Below are positions 26,613-35,420 of a stretch of DNA of 64,000 nucleotides, one piece after another. A program made the translations under genes and the position numbers. The stretch is from JAKFWF01 sp031429105 (GTDB taxonomy: Bacteria; Pseudomonadota; Alphaproteobacteria; Rhizobiales; Hyphomicrobiaceae), in contig JANOYV010000090.1 of the NCBI GenBank assembly GCA_031429105.1, positions 1 through 64,000 of the forward strand, written 5' to 3'. Below the pieces are notes generated by a model. It saw only the letters and a list, made by a program, of their open reading frames with translations, did no database searches and was not told where the DNA came from. Position 1 is the stretch's first letter. Every line of letters begins with the position of its first letter.

Positions 26613-27788
26613 ATGCTGATTTCTTTTTTTACGGAATTGCGAACGGCAAAAGTACCGGTGTCGGTCACTGAGTACTTGGCACTGATGCAGGCCATGGATA
26701 GCGAACTCGCACAGGGCAGCATCGAAAAGTTCTATTACCTTGCACGCACGTGCCTAGTTAAGGACGAGCGTCATCTCGACCGATTTGATCAGGTTTTCAG
26801 TCGTGTTTTCAAAGGTCTTCAAGCAACCGACGAGGCAATCAACGCGACCATCCCTGAGGAGTGGCTGAGAACCATTTCAGCCCTGCATTTGTCCGAACAG
26901 GAAAAGCGCCGCATCGAAGCGCTCGGTGGCTGGGACAAGATTATGGAGGAACTGCGTAAGCGTCTGGCCGAGCAAAAGGGGCGTCACCAAGGCGGATCGA
27001 AATGGATCGGCACCGGGGGCACTTCGCCGTATGGGGCAGACGGCTACAACCCCGCCGGCGTCCGGATCGGGCAAAAAGCAAATCGGAACAATCGCGCCAT
27101 CAAAGTGTGGGATCAGCGCGAATACCAGGATCTTGATGATGGCGTTGCACTTGGAACCCGCAACATAAAGATTGCTCTGAGACGTCTACGGAAATTCGCT
27201 CGCGATGGCGCGCCCGAGGAATTGGACCTCGATGGCACCATCAAAGGCACAGCGCATAAGGGCTATTTGGACATTCACCTGCGGCCTGAGCGACGCAACA
27301 CGGTTAAAGTGCTGCTTTTGTTGGACGTCGGCGGCTCGATGGACTGGCACATAGAAACAGCGGCTCAACTGTTTTCGGCCGCACGCACCGAGTTCAAGCA
27401 TCTGGAATTCTTCTACTTCCATAATTGCCCCTATGAATTTCTTTGGAAGGACAATAGCCGCCGCTGGACAGACCGCACGCCCACGCACGAGGTGTTGCGG
27501 ACATTCCCAGCCGATTACAAACTGATCTTCGTTGGCGATGCGTCGATGAGCCCATACGAGATTTCTGTGCCCGGTGGCTCCGTTGAGCATATGAATGAGG
27601 AGCCGGGTGCTGCTTGGCTCAAGCGCATGACGGATGTTTATGAACGCAGCGTGTGGCTAAACCCGGTTGCTGCCGATACCTGGGGATGGACTCCGTCGAT
27701 CCGCATGATCCGCGAGTTGATGCACAACCGCATGTTCCCGCTAACGATTGGCGGCATTGAATCGGCCATGCGGGCCTTGACGCGATAA
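26613..27788 (+). CDS. VWA domain protein, CoxE-like
   Basis: Protein of 391 residues containing a von Willebrand A-type domain of the CoxE-like group. The N-terminus (FFTELRTAKVPVSVTEYLALM) matches the conserved opening of that group. A MIDAS motif reads DVGGSM at about residues 238-243, where the family usually has DxSxS, then GDASMSPYE and WLNP further on. ATG at 26613 was chosen over a GTG at 26535 that overlaps the LuxR stop, because the family starts at this point. Such proteins usually pair with a MoxR AAA+ ATPase as metal-insertion or protein-assembly chaperones; no MoxR gene is in the window. Confidence 0.87.
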   Translation: MLISFFTELRTAKVPVSVTEYLALMQAMDSELAQGSIEKFYYLARTCLVKDERHLDRFDQVFSRVFKGLQATDEAINATIPEEWLRTISALHLSEQEKRRIEALGGWDKIMEELRKRLAEQKGRHQGGSKWIGTGGTSPYGADGYNPAGVRIGQKANRNNRAIKVWDQREYQDLDDGVALGTRNIKIALRRLRKFARDGAPEELDLDGTIKGTAHKGYLDIHLRPERRNTVKVLLLLDVGGSMDWHIETAAQLFSAARTEFKHLEFFYFHNCPYEFLWKDNSRRWTDRTPTHEVLRTFPADYKLIFVGDASMSPYEISVPGGSVEHMNEEPGAAWLKRMTDVYERSVWLNPVAADTWGWTPSIRMIRELMHNRMFPLTIGGIESAMRALTR

Positions 27789-27866
27789 GTCGCGATAAAC
27801 AGCAATCTTGATCACATCACACCGCGATGGATTGACGGCACCCCCATTTTCGGACCACCTAGCCCC

Positions 27867-28415
27867 ATGAAAACAGGAATCAAAATTCTTGGCCTTGCCC
27901 TCGTCGCAGTGCACCTTGGTGGTTGCGGCAGCGGGGGTAGCGGCTTGGGTCTGAGCACCGGGTCACTATTTGCCGGTGGAAAAGCTGAAAGTGTAGCTAC
28001 AGCCGCACCTATCGAAACGCCAAGTATGCGTGCAGCGCAAGTGGCCGCCGTTTCAGCGCGCAGCGCAAAGTGTGGCTATAACTACGATCCAACGCGTTTA
28101 AAATCAGGCTTTCTCGCGTCCGAAGCACAATCTGGCGCCGCCGCCGACATGGCGAAACTCGAACGCGAGTACGACGCCATTCGGGTCAAAGTGGCAGCAG
28201 CAATCGCAGCCGACCCTGAATTTTGCACTGAAGTAAAAACACGGAGCATTAAGGCCGACCTGACGCGGCATATGGCTGGCGATTACTCAGCACCAGTCAA
28301 TAAAAGTGCTATCGATGAACGATTGCTCGCTTCGGGTCCACGCACGCGGGAAGTTTTGAATCCAGAGTTCCTCAACGACAAATATGCATCAAAGACCAAG
28401 CGCGTTGAAGAATAA
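27867..28415 (+). CDS. Putative lipoprotein of unknown function
   Basis: Protein of 182 residues with a short signal peptide and a lipobox ending in HLGGC (Cys20), followed by a Gly/Ser-rich linker. The mature part contains two further cysteines (AKCGYN and EFCTEV), possibly a disulfide, and is helical and Ala-rich. It is therefore probably an envelope lipoprotein. I do not recognise the family. The gene lies 78 bases after the VWA gene on the same strand. Confidence 0.75.
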   Translation: MKTGIKILGLALVAVHLGGCGSGGSGLGLSTGSLFAGGKAESVATAAPIETPSMRAAQVAAVSARSAKCGYNYDPTRLKSGFLASEAQSGAAADMAKLEREYDAIRVKVAAAIAADPEFCTEVKTRSIKADLTRHMAGDYSAPVNKSAIDERLLASGPRTREVLNPEFLNDKYASKTKRVEE

Positions 28416-28448
28416 CTGGCTCGACACAGCGTCTGGACCGTGTTGTTG

Positions 28449-28814
28449 ATGTTGCAGCAACTGCTTCTCGCGGAGGTCATTTTAAAAGGCAGCGCGGGCA
28501 TTGTCCTCGCGCTGGGTCCAGGTCACGCTTCCGCGATGTTGGGGATGCCATCAGTCGGCAACGGGTTCTGGTCGCGAATGGTCGGGGCCCTTTTGCTTGG
28601 CCTGACCGCGGCTCTCCTCTTCCAAGGCATGGTCCCTTCGGTGCGGATGATCACACCGGCCGGACTGATCGCAATTAATCTTTTCGGCGCGGGCATGATC
28701 GTTAGCTTGCTGGTCCTGGGAAAGGCTTCCTTAACCCGCCGGGGCAACGTCCTACTTTGGGTCATTGCCATCAACTTAGGCTTGCTCAGCCTGTTTGAAA
28801 TTTCCTTTATTTGA
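28449..28814 (+). CDS. Small four-helix membrane protein
   Basis: About 121 residues from the ATG at 28449 (MLQQLLLAEV); a GTG at 28440 would add three residues. The protein is almost entirely hydrophobic with four predicted membrane segments: about 5-25, 43-60, 68-88 and 100-118. No conserved functional residue is recognisable. It follows the lipoprotein gene by about 30 bases and could be cotranscribed with it. Unknown function. Confidence 0.6.
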   Translation: MLQQLLLAEVILKGSAGIVLALGPGHASAMLGMPSVGNGFWSRMVGALLLGLTAALLFQGMVPSVRMITPAGLIAINLFGAGMIVSLLVLGKASLTRRGNVLLWVIAINLGLLSLFEISFI

Positions 28815-28907
28815 TTGGTTAGCAGCGGTTCGCGCTGACCGTCCCCTGGCACGCGACTTGCTCCCATTTCGAGCAGGATCAAGTTGTTGAGACGGGGATA
28901 GACTGCA

Positions 28908-30215
28908 ATGACGGGCATGATCGAGGGTTTGACTAGCCCAGAGGCACACGGGTTTTTCCGCGCGGAACGTTCGACGGATCGGCTTATCATTGGGTCAACG
29001 CCTTCAACGTCGCCGGTCGAATCGGTCGCCACAGAGCCGATCACTTTTGAAATCGTGCGCTCGCGCGCTGGGCTAGAAGCACTATCAATCGAATGGATCG
29101 CTTTGTTTGAACGCAGCGGCCGAGCCCATCAGGTCTTCCAAACGTTCAATTGGAACTGGCAGTGGGCTGAGGCATTCCTGTCATCGAGTGCACACGTCAG
29201 CCCTATCGCAATCCTGACGGGTCGCTCCGGTGGACGCTTGGTCACGCTGTGGCCGATGGTGCTTGAGCGGCGCGGCCCTCTCCTGGAGCTTTGCTGGATG
29301 GGTGAACCCGTTAGCCAATACGGCGATGTTCTGCTGGACAAAGACATCGCCGACCCCCTCTCCATCCTGCGATTGGGTTGGGAACATATCATCGCAAATT
29401 TGAAACCTGATTTGGCACGCCTGCGCAAAGTACGCGCTGATGCCGTCATCGCGCCGTTGCTTGATGCGCTAAACTCTCTGCATACCGCTGAACTGGATGC
29501 TCCTTATGTCGATCTAACGAAGGCAGCCAATTTTGCCGCCTACGAGGAGCGGTTTCCCAATCGGGCACGCCGCAATCGTCGCCGACAAATGCGACGACTG
29601 GAAGAAGCGGGCGCCGTTACGTTCCAGCATTTGGGCGAAGGTGCCGAGGCAAGCGAGTTTGCGGAGACTGGCATTGCCTTGAAGCGCCAGTGGTTGATTG
29701 AGCGCGGTTATGTCTCGCCAGCTCTGGCCGATGCGCGGATGAGCCGGTTCATGAAAGCTGCGACCGATACTACAGCGCATTCGACCGCAGCCAGGGTTTC
29801 GGTATTGCACGCTGGCCACCAGACCGCTGCCATTCAGATTGGCTTCGATTGTCGAAAAACACGCGCACTGCATGTGATTGTCTACGACCGGCAATTTGAA
29901 AAGATGGCAGCTGGCGTTTTGCATCTTGAAGAAACCATTCGTCACGGCTTTGACGAGGGACTTGAGCGCATCGATTTGCTGGCACCAGCAGCCGCTTACA
30001 AACTCGAGTGGGCTGACGGTAAGGTTGCCGTTGTCGATCACGCAATCGGGTTGTCGGTTAAAGGGCGGATCTATGCCCGGGTTTATCTTGGCTACTTGCG
30101 TAACCACCTCAAGGCCGCCGTCGAGCGACTGCCGCACAAGGTGCGCCAAGTCATGGTCACGTCGCATCTTCGATCGGCGGCCAAGCGGATCACTAGCGTG
30201 TTCGCCCTCGCCTGA
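28908..30215 (+). CDS. GNAT acetyltransferase, CelD/BcsL-like
   Basis: 435-residue protein of the cellulose-biosynthesis CelD type, a double GNAT fold often annotated BioF2-like acetyltransferase. Typical stretches are QTFNWNWQWAEAF near residue 85, PYVDLTKAANFAAYEERF, RRNRRRQMRRLEEAG around 220-235, and IQIGFDCRKTRALHVIVYDRQFEKMAAGVLH in the C-terminal GNAT half. Members acetylate or acylate cell-surface polysaccharides or related substrates; the substrate here is unknown because no polysaccharide synthase is adjacent. The start at 28908 has no strong ribosome binding site. The stop lies 20 bases from that of the convergent reductase gene. Confidence 0.83.
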   Translation: MTGMIEGLTSPEAHGFFRAERSTDRLIIGSTPSTSPVESVATEPITFEIVRSRAGLEALSIEWIALFERSGRAHQVFQTFNWNWQWAEAFLSSSAHVSPIAILTGRSGGRLVTLWPMVLERRGPLLELCWMGEPVSQYGDVLLDKDIADPLSILRLGWEHIIANLKPDLARLRKVRADAVIAPLLDALNSLHTAELDAPYVDLTKAANFAAYEERFPNRARRNRRRQMRRLEEAGAVTFQHLGEGAEASEFAETGIALKRQWLIERGYVSPALADARMSRFMKAATDTTAHSTAARVSVLHAGHQTAAIQIGFDCRKTRALHVIVYDRQFEKMAAGVLHLEETIRHGFDEGLERIDLLAPAAAYKLEWADGKVAVVDHAIGLSVKGRIYARVYLGYLRNHLKAAVERLPHKVRQVMVTSHLRSAAKRITSVFALA

Positions 30216-30235
30216 GCAAAGCGCGAACTTCGCCG

Positions 30236-31315
30236 TCAGCGAACGCCCAATTTCTTCTGCAGGCTCGACGACGACGTCGTGTACTGGAACAGCACTTTTT
30301 TGTCAGGATGAACTAGGCGGTGTGCTGCTTGTGACATCAACGCTGCCTCGTGAAAGCCGGACAAAATGAGCTTTAGTTTGCCCGGGTAGGTGTTGATGTC
30401 ACCAACGGCAAAGATGCCCTTTTCACTGGTCTCGAAGCGTTCGGTGTCGACCGGAATTAAGTTCTCGGCGAGATTCAAACCCCAGTCGGCGATCGGCCCA
30501 AGCTTCATCGTCAAACCGAAGAATGGCAAAAGCGCGTTGCACGCGATCCGCTCCTCGCCATCCTTGGTTTTAATCGTTACGCCATCGAGTTGGCGGCCAC
30601 TCCCATGGAGACTACCGACTTGTCCAATCATCAACCGCATCTGATCGGAAGCCACCAGTTGGCGCATCTGCTCGACCGAGTGCGGTGCTCCCCGGAAATC
30701 ATCACGCCGATGGAGCAGCGTCACGCTCTTTGCTAATGGCTGAAGATTGAGTGTCCAGTCGAGCGCAGAATCGCCACCACCGACAATCAGGATATCCTTG
30801 CCGCGAAACGTCTCCATGTGGCGCACCGAATAGTGCACGCTCGTGCCTTCGTAGGCTTCGATTCCTTCAAGCGGGGGCCGCTTCGGGGTGAATGATCCAC
30901 CGCCGGCAGCAATCACGACAACTTTAGCGAGGAAGCGTTTGCCCGCATCAGTTGCGACGGCAAATCGGCCATCGGAATGGCGCTGCAGGCTATCGATGCG
31001 CTCGCCCAGATGGAACGTCGGATTGAACGGCTTGATCTGCTGCAGCAGGCGATCCGTCAGCTCCTGCCCGGTAACGATCGGCAGGCCGGGAATGTCGTAA
31101 ATCGGCTTCTCAGGATAGAGCTCGGCGCATTGACCACCGGGCTTGCCCAGGATGTCCACCACATGAGCTTTGATGTCGAGCAGCCCCAGTTCAAAAACCG
31201 TGAACAGTCCGACTGGCCCGGCACCAATGATCAGAGCATCAATTTCGATGATCCCGCCGGACGTCGAATTTTCAATTACCGGTTCCACTAGATCGAGTGC
31301 CACGAGCGCATCCAC
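30236..31315 (-). CDS. Ferredoxin/flavodoxin-NADP+ reductase, thioredoxin reductase-like type
   Basis: 359-residue flavoprotein of the TrxR-like FNR class. It has the FAD-binding GAGPVGLFTVFELGL motif near residue 31, GGQCAELYPEKPIYDIPG, the NADP-binding GGGDSALDW, and the C-terminal FAD motif FAVGDINTYPGKLKLI. The CxxC active site of thioredoxin reductase is absent, as expected for FNR. The start is a GTG at 31315; the first 20 residues are a weakly conserved extension, so a start nearer IEIDALIIGAG is possible. The gene lies downstream of the ferredoxin gene on the same strand, and the two products very likely are redox partners. Confidence 0.92.
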   Translation of the reverse strand: MDALVALDLVEPVIENSTSGGIIEIDALIIGAGPVGLFTVFELGLLDIKAHVVDILGKPGGQCAELYPEKPIYDIPGLPIVTGQELTDRLLQQIKPFNPTFHLGERIDSLQRHSDGRFAVATDAGKRFLAKVVVIAAGGGSFTPKRPPLEGIEAYEGTSVHYSVRHMETFRGKDILIVGGGDSALDWTLNLQPLAKSVTLLHRRDDFRGAPHSVEQMRQLVASDQMRLMIGQVGSLHGSGRQLDGVTIKTKDGEERIACNALLPFFGLTMKLGPIADWGLNLAENLIPVDTERFETSEKGIFAVGDINTYPGKLKLILSGFHEAALMSQAAHRLVHPDKKVLFQYTTSSSSLQKKLGVR

Positions 31316-31389
31316 TTCGTTGGTTTGCTGTTCCGTGTTCGGTCAAACAGCGCAAATTCCGATTGCCGATGCCGAACGGCCTGATCGGC

Positions 31390-31425
31390 GCTTGCATCCT
31401 GATCACGACGATGCGTCGTGCAAGC
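31390..31425 (-). other. Inverted repeats between ferredoxin and reductase genes
   Basis: Two palindromic pairings overlap here. CACGACG at 31404 pairs with CGTCGTG ending at 31420 over a three-base loop, and GCTTGCA at 31390 pairs with TGCAAGC ending at 31425. They share bases, so the two hairpins are partly exclusive. They lie a few bases after the ferredoxin stop. No T-run follows on either strand, so this may be an mRNA processing or stability element rather than a classical terminator. Confidence 0.4.
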
Positions 31426-31430
31426 TCCGG

Positions 31431-31751
31431 TCAGAACTGCTTCGCTGGCACCCGGACTTGAAGACCGTCAAGCTCAGGCGTAATTTTGATCTGGCATGCC
31501 AGCCTGCTCGTTTCCTGAACATCAAAGGCAAAATCGAGCATATCTTCTTCCATAACGGCTGGCTTGCCGACTTTAGCGCGCCAGGCATCATCAATGTAGA
31601 CGTGGCAGGTTGCACAAGCACATGCACCGCCGCACTCGGCGTCGACGCCAGTGATGGTATTGATTTTCGCCGCCTCCATAACCGTCAGGCCAACTTCGGC
31701 CTCTACGGTCTGCGCGCTGCCATCTGGTTGGACGAACGTAATCTTTGCCAT
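31431..31751 (-). CDS. fdxB: 2Fe-2S ferredoxin, adrenodoxin type
   Basis: 106-residue ferredoxin of the ISC/adrenodoxin type. The cluster ligands are visible in AECGGACACATCHVYID, with the final Cys in SRLACQIKI. The C-terminus ends in LDGLQVRVP as in FdxB proteins. ATG at 31751 (MAKITFVQPDG) marks the canonical start; a longer frame upstream has no family support. It sits upstream of the NADP reductase gene, giving a plausible NADPH-reductase-ferredoxin chain for Fe-S assembly or P450-type reactions; the end acceptor is not identified. Confidence 0.93.
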   Translation of the reverse strand: MAKITFVQPDGSAQTVEAEVGLTVMEAAKINTITGVDAECGGACACATCHVYIDDAWRAKVGKPAVMEEDMLDFAFDVQETSRLACQIKITPELDGLQVRVPAKQF

Positions 31752-31870
31752 GCCACGAGCCTTGCCTGCGGGATCCTTGAGGGTCAAACCCTCCAAGTCA
31801 GCGTGCGTCGCCGCACAGCCGACCAATGGCGTACCTGTTAGCCAGTCAGGATCAGGATGACAAGGCGACG

Positions 31871-32254
31871 TTACAGCGCTTCCGCCTTGATGAAGGCGCA
31901 CGCCTCGTCGAGCGCAAGTTGAATCTTGGCTACTCCAAACGGCCATGACGCAGTGTCTGTGACCAGAAGTTCGGCTTCCGCAGCAGCACGGGCCACGCCG
32001 TGAGCACCGATAGCGCCAGCAGAGCCTTTTAGAGTGTGGGCGGCGTCGCGCCAGTCTTTAGCTGTTACCGCTTGTTGCAGCCGCCCGACGATCAATGGCG
32101 CCTGACCTGAGAACAATTGCAGAACTTCGAGTTCCAGATCCCGATTGCCAAGCGTGAACCGCCGCAAATGCACCAGATCCACCGGCGCCTTAGCAGTCGG
32201 CTCACTTGTCGCAACCGTCGGTCTGAACTCTCTGCGCGTTTCCGCCTGCAACAT
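31871..32254 (-). CDS. Stand-alone HPt (histidine phosphotransfer) protein
   Basis: 127-residue protein with a single HPt four-helix domain. The phospho-accepting His is H73 in AAHTLKGSAGAIG, preceded by VDLVHLRRF and ELEVLQLFSGQAP, typical of Hpt domains in phosphorelays. No histidine kinase or response regulator is encoded nearby, so its partners are elsewhere. The N-terminal 25 residues look disordered. It is divergent from the large polar repeat protein gene, separated by 338 bases. Confidence 0.88.
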   Translation of the reverse strand: MLQAETRREFRPTVATSEPTAKAPVDLVHLRRFTLGNRDLELEVLQLFSGQAPLIVGRLQQAVTAKDWRDAAHTLKGSAGAIGAHGVARAAAEAELLVTDTASWPFGVAKIQLALDEACAFIKAEAL

Positions 32255-32592
32255 ATCGACACCATCCCCGCCACTTCCAATTCAATGTTGCACACAGCCC
32301 GATAAGACCGCGTTAATCGGCCTACCGATCTTTACCGATCAACTGCAACACACCGGAAACCGCATCCAATCCTGTTGACATCGCATAGTGATCCTTGCTT
32401 TCGCCCTAAACGGTCGATAGTCGGCAGGAGGTGTCAAGTTGAGCGGTATTGGGGTAAGTTCTTCTCACCACAAAGTATTTAGGTGTTTAGTGCATGCGGG
32501 CAGTTTATTCGCATGATGCATTGGGGCAAGGTACGGGGATGTGGTTGATTCTGATCAAGGGTGACATCCCTTGTTCACAGCCAGGCGGGTGA
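32255..32592. other. Intergenic region between HPt gene and polar repeat-protein gene
   Basis: A 338-base divergent promoter region without a recognisable gene. It contains a strong AGGAGG at about 32426-32431 followed seven bases later by a TTG at 32439 that opens a frame of only about 25 codons; this might be a leader peptide, but there is no other support. AT content rises between about 32455 and 32520, compatible with a promoter for the large plus-strand gene. Confidence 0.4.
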
Positions 32593-35403
32593 ATGGGGCA
32601 GGATACGAAAACCGTACGACCGGTTTCGTCAGCATCGGATGCTGGCGGAGATGAGCCGCGCGCCGTCAATATTGCGTCCGGGGGACCGCCCCCGCTGCCG
32701 CAGCGCGCCCCCGATCAAGGCCAAAAACGTCTCAATTCTCAGCAAGACGCTTCGACCGATGAGCCAGAACGCGATGACGATCCCGATGGTGATCGACGCA
32801 AAGCGCGGCGGCGCCCCGCCGGTCCGTCGCGCGGCAGAATAGCGGCCAACGACGACGCCCCTTCGATCGGTGGCCTGATCTACGCACTCAATCAGAAACC
32901 CTCAAGCCGACCTTATGTTGTAGCAGCAGGCGCCAGTGGCCTTTGGGCAGCAGCCAGTTTGGCTTTTGCATGGACCTTGTTCGGTCAAGATCTAATTAGT
33001 GGCAAGGCCGTCATTGAAGTCTTCAATCGCACGAACATCCTGCCGGCAATTGCGACGCTATGTGGTCCGATTGCGCTGTTCTGGTTCCTGGCTCTCCTCG
33101 CATGGCGAGCCGACGAGCTGAAGCTGCGTTCTACGGCCATGACAGAAGTGGCAGTTCGCCTCGCTGAACCCGATCGCATGGCCGAGCAATCGGTTGCCTC
33201 GCTTGGGCAAGCGGTACGGCGCCAAGTGTCGTTCATGAACGATGCGGTCGGGCGCGCATTGGGTCGAGCCGGCGAACTCGAGGCACTCGTCCACAACGAA
33301 GTCACCGCCCTTGAGCGATCCTACGAAGATAACGAGCGTCGTATCAGATCGCTCATTCAAGAGCTCACTGGCGAGCGTAATGCGCTTCTCACCACCGGTG
33401 ATCGCGTTTCCGAGACGCTGCGCAGTCTTGGCAGTGAAGTGCCGGGGCTGATCGATAAGCTATCGAACCAGCAGGTCAAGCTTGCGCGTATCATCGAGGG
33501 CGCTGGACAGAACCTCACTCAACTCGAGTCGGCGATGGCGACCCAAACTGGCAACCTTGAGAACGCGTTGGGTTCACGGACTGACCAGCTACAAAACGTG
33601 CTGGAAAGCTATACCTCGGCACTTGGCGGTGCGCTCGGCAATCGAACGACGCAGATGGAACAGATGTTCCAAAACTATATGTCGTCAATCGATACCACAA
33701 TTGGCGGCCGGACAGAGACGCTGCAAAGCGTGTTTGAGGAGTATGCACGCGCGCTCGATACGACCCTCGCCAACCGGGCCCAAGCCCTCGACATGCAGCT
33801 TGTGGAGCGAACCAAGACGCTCGACAACGCCTTCTCGGAGCGACTGCGATTGTTTGATGAATCGATCCTGCGGTCGACAATGGCGATCGATGGCGCCGTC
33901 GGTGAAAAGGCCAATGCCCTTACGTCGGCAATGGAACACCATGCCCGCAACATGAGCGAGACGATTGGCAAACAGGCCGTCGAGCTCGACGAAACGCTAA
34001 TGCATGGCATCAACGCAGTGCGCCGGACGAGCGAAAACATTACCAAGCAATCGATCAAAGCGATTGAAGGTCTTGCCAACCAATCAGACCTATTGAAGAG
34101 CGTATCCGAGAACCTGCTTGGTCAAATCAACAACGTGACGAACCGGTTTGAAAACCAGGGCCAGTCGATCATGAAGGCGGCAAACGCCTTGGAGACCGCG
34201 AACTACAAGATCGACGTGACCTTGCAGAACCGACAAGTCGAACTCAGCACGACGCTTGATCGCATGTCCGGCAAGGCCGAAGACTTGTCGCGTTTCATGC
34301 AAGGCTATTCGACCACGCTCGAAGGCTCGCTCAGCGATGCCGAGAACCGCACGCGCCTGCTGACCGACGAGTTATCACGCGGCGCCGAAGCGCGCTCACG
34401 CTCAACCATCGCCGATATCGAAAGGCTCCGCGCCGATGCGTCCGTCGAGACGGATCGGGCACTCGATGATCTGCGCTCGAAATTCTCCAACGTCAGCCAG
34501 GAAGTTACGCAACGACTCGGTTCCATGACCGAGCAATTCACCGCATCATCGACTGAGATGCGTAATCGGGCCGCGGCTGCCGCCAGCGAATTCGAGGCAG
34601 AGCAGGCTCATATGCGCGCGCAGCTGCAGAGCATGCCCACCACTTCTCGCGAGAGTGCCGACGCCATGCGACGCGCTCTGGGCGACCAGCTCAGAGCATT
34701 GGAACAGCTGTCCAGCTTGACCAATCGCGAGGCGGCCCGTCGCGATATCGCCCCACCCGTTGAAGCCCCCACCCCCGGCCCAAGTTCACTTGTTGGGCCG
34801 GGCATGCCGCTTCCAGGCCGCGACGGCGGTCGATCCCTGAGTACACTTGGCAACAGCCTCGCCCAGGAAATGGGGCAGCGCGCTCACCCCAGGCCACCTG
34901 CTGGCGGAGCCCCGGCGCCGCAATCATCCCCTCAGGTCACGCATGACTCCCGAAATTCTTGGTCGTTCGGCGATCTATTAGCACGAGCTTCGCATGATGA
35001 AGATGGCTCCGGACCGTCGAGGTCGGCTGGTCAAATTCAACAAACGACAAGAAATGCTGCTTCGACCGGTGGCGGTGGACTTAATGTTGATGTCATATCG
35101 CGTGCCCTCGATGCGGCAACTGCATCTGCAATCTGGTCGCGATATCGTGCAGGCCAACGTGGCGTCATGGTACGCAGCATCTATACTGCGGAAGGACGTG
35201 CCGCATTCGACGAAGTCGCACGTCGCTTCCGCGAGGAGCCGGACTTCCAACTCACCGTCAATCGATATCTAGCCGACTACGAGCGCATTCTGGGCGAGAG
35301 CGACCGCCGCGATCCGACGGGTCGTCTCACGCAGAGCCAACTCACGTCAGATACCGGCCGTGTGTACTTGTTTCTGGCCCACGTGAGCGGTCGACTGAAC
35401 TAA
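32593..35403 (+). CDS. Large polar coiled-coil protein with ApoA1/A4/E-like 22-residue repeats (GPR/RgsE-like)
   Basis: 936-residue protein. Residues 1-90 are charged and disordered. Two membrane segments lie at about 109-131 and 150-170. From about 300 to 500 there is a series of exact 22-residue repeats starting at 326, 348, 370, 392, 414, 436 and 458 (pattern LGNRTxxLxxxFxxYxxxLDTT), typical of apolipoprotein A1/A4/E-like helices. A Pro-rich linker at about 730-790 leads to a conserved C-terminal domain (IYTAEGRAAFDEVARRF, FQLTVNRYLADYERIL). This layout recalls the growth pole ring protein GPR/RgsE of Hyphomicrobiales, which organises polar growth, but those are about twice as long; the assignment is inference. 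A dipeptide epimerase gene follows 17 bases later. Confidence 0.82.
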   Translation: MGQDTKTVRPVSSASDAGGDEPRAVNIASGGPPPLPQRAPDQGQKRLNSQQDASTDEPERDDDPDGDRRKARRRPAGPSRGRIAANDDAPSIGGLIYALNQKPSSRPYVVAAGASGLWAAASLAFAWTLFGQDLISGKAVIEVFNRTNILPAIATLCGPIALFWFLALLAWRADELKLRSTAMTEVAVRLAEPDRMAEQSVASLGQAVRRQVSFMNDAVGRALGRAGELEALVHNEVTALERSYEDNERRIRSLIQELTGERNALLTTGDRVSETLRSLGSEVPGLIDKLSNQQVKLARIIEGAGQNLTQLESAMATQTGNLENALGSRTDQLQNVLESYTSALGGALGNRTTQMEQMFQNYMSSIDTTIGGRTETLQSVFEEYARALDTTLANRAQALDMQLVERTKTLDNAFSERLRLFDESILRSTMAIDGAVGEKANALTSAMEHHARNMSETIGKQAVELDETLMHGINAVRRTSENITKQSIKAIEGLANQSDLLKSVSENLLGQINNVTNRFENQGQSIMKAANALETANYKIDVTLQNRQVELSTTLDRMSGKAEDLSRFMQGYSTTLEGSLSDAENRTRLLTDELSRGAEARSRSTIADIERLRADASVETDRALDDLRSKFSNVSQEVTQRLGSMTEQFTASSTEMRNRAAAAASEFEAEQAHMRAQLQSMPTTSRESADAMRRALGDQLRALEQLSSLTNREAARRDIAPPVEAPTPGPSSLVGPGMPLPGRDGGRSLSTLGNSLAQEMGQRAHPRPPAGGAPAPQSSPQVTHDSRNSWSFGDLLARASHDEDGSGPSRSAGQIQQTTRNAASTGGGGLNVDVISRALDAATASAIWSRYRAGQRGVMVRSIYTAEGRAAFDEVARRFREEPDFQLTVNRYLADYERILGESDRRDPTGRLTQSQLTSDTGRVYLFLAHVSGRLN

Positions 35404-35420
35404 AGGGCGACAACACACCC

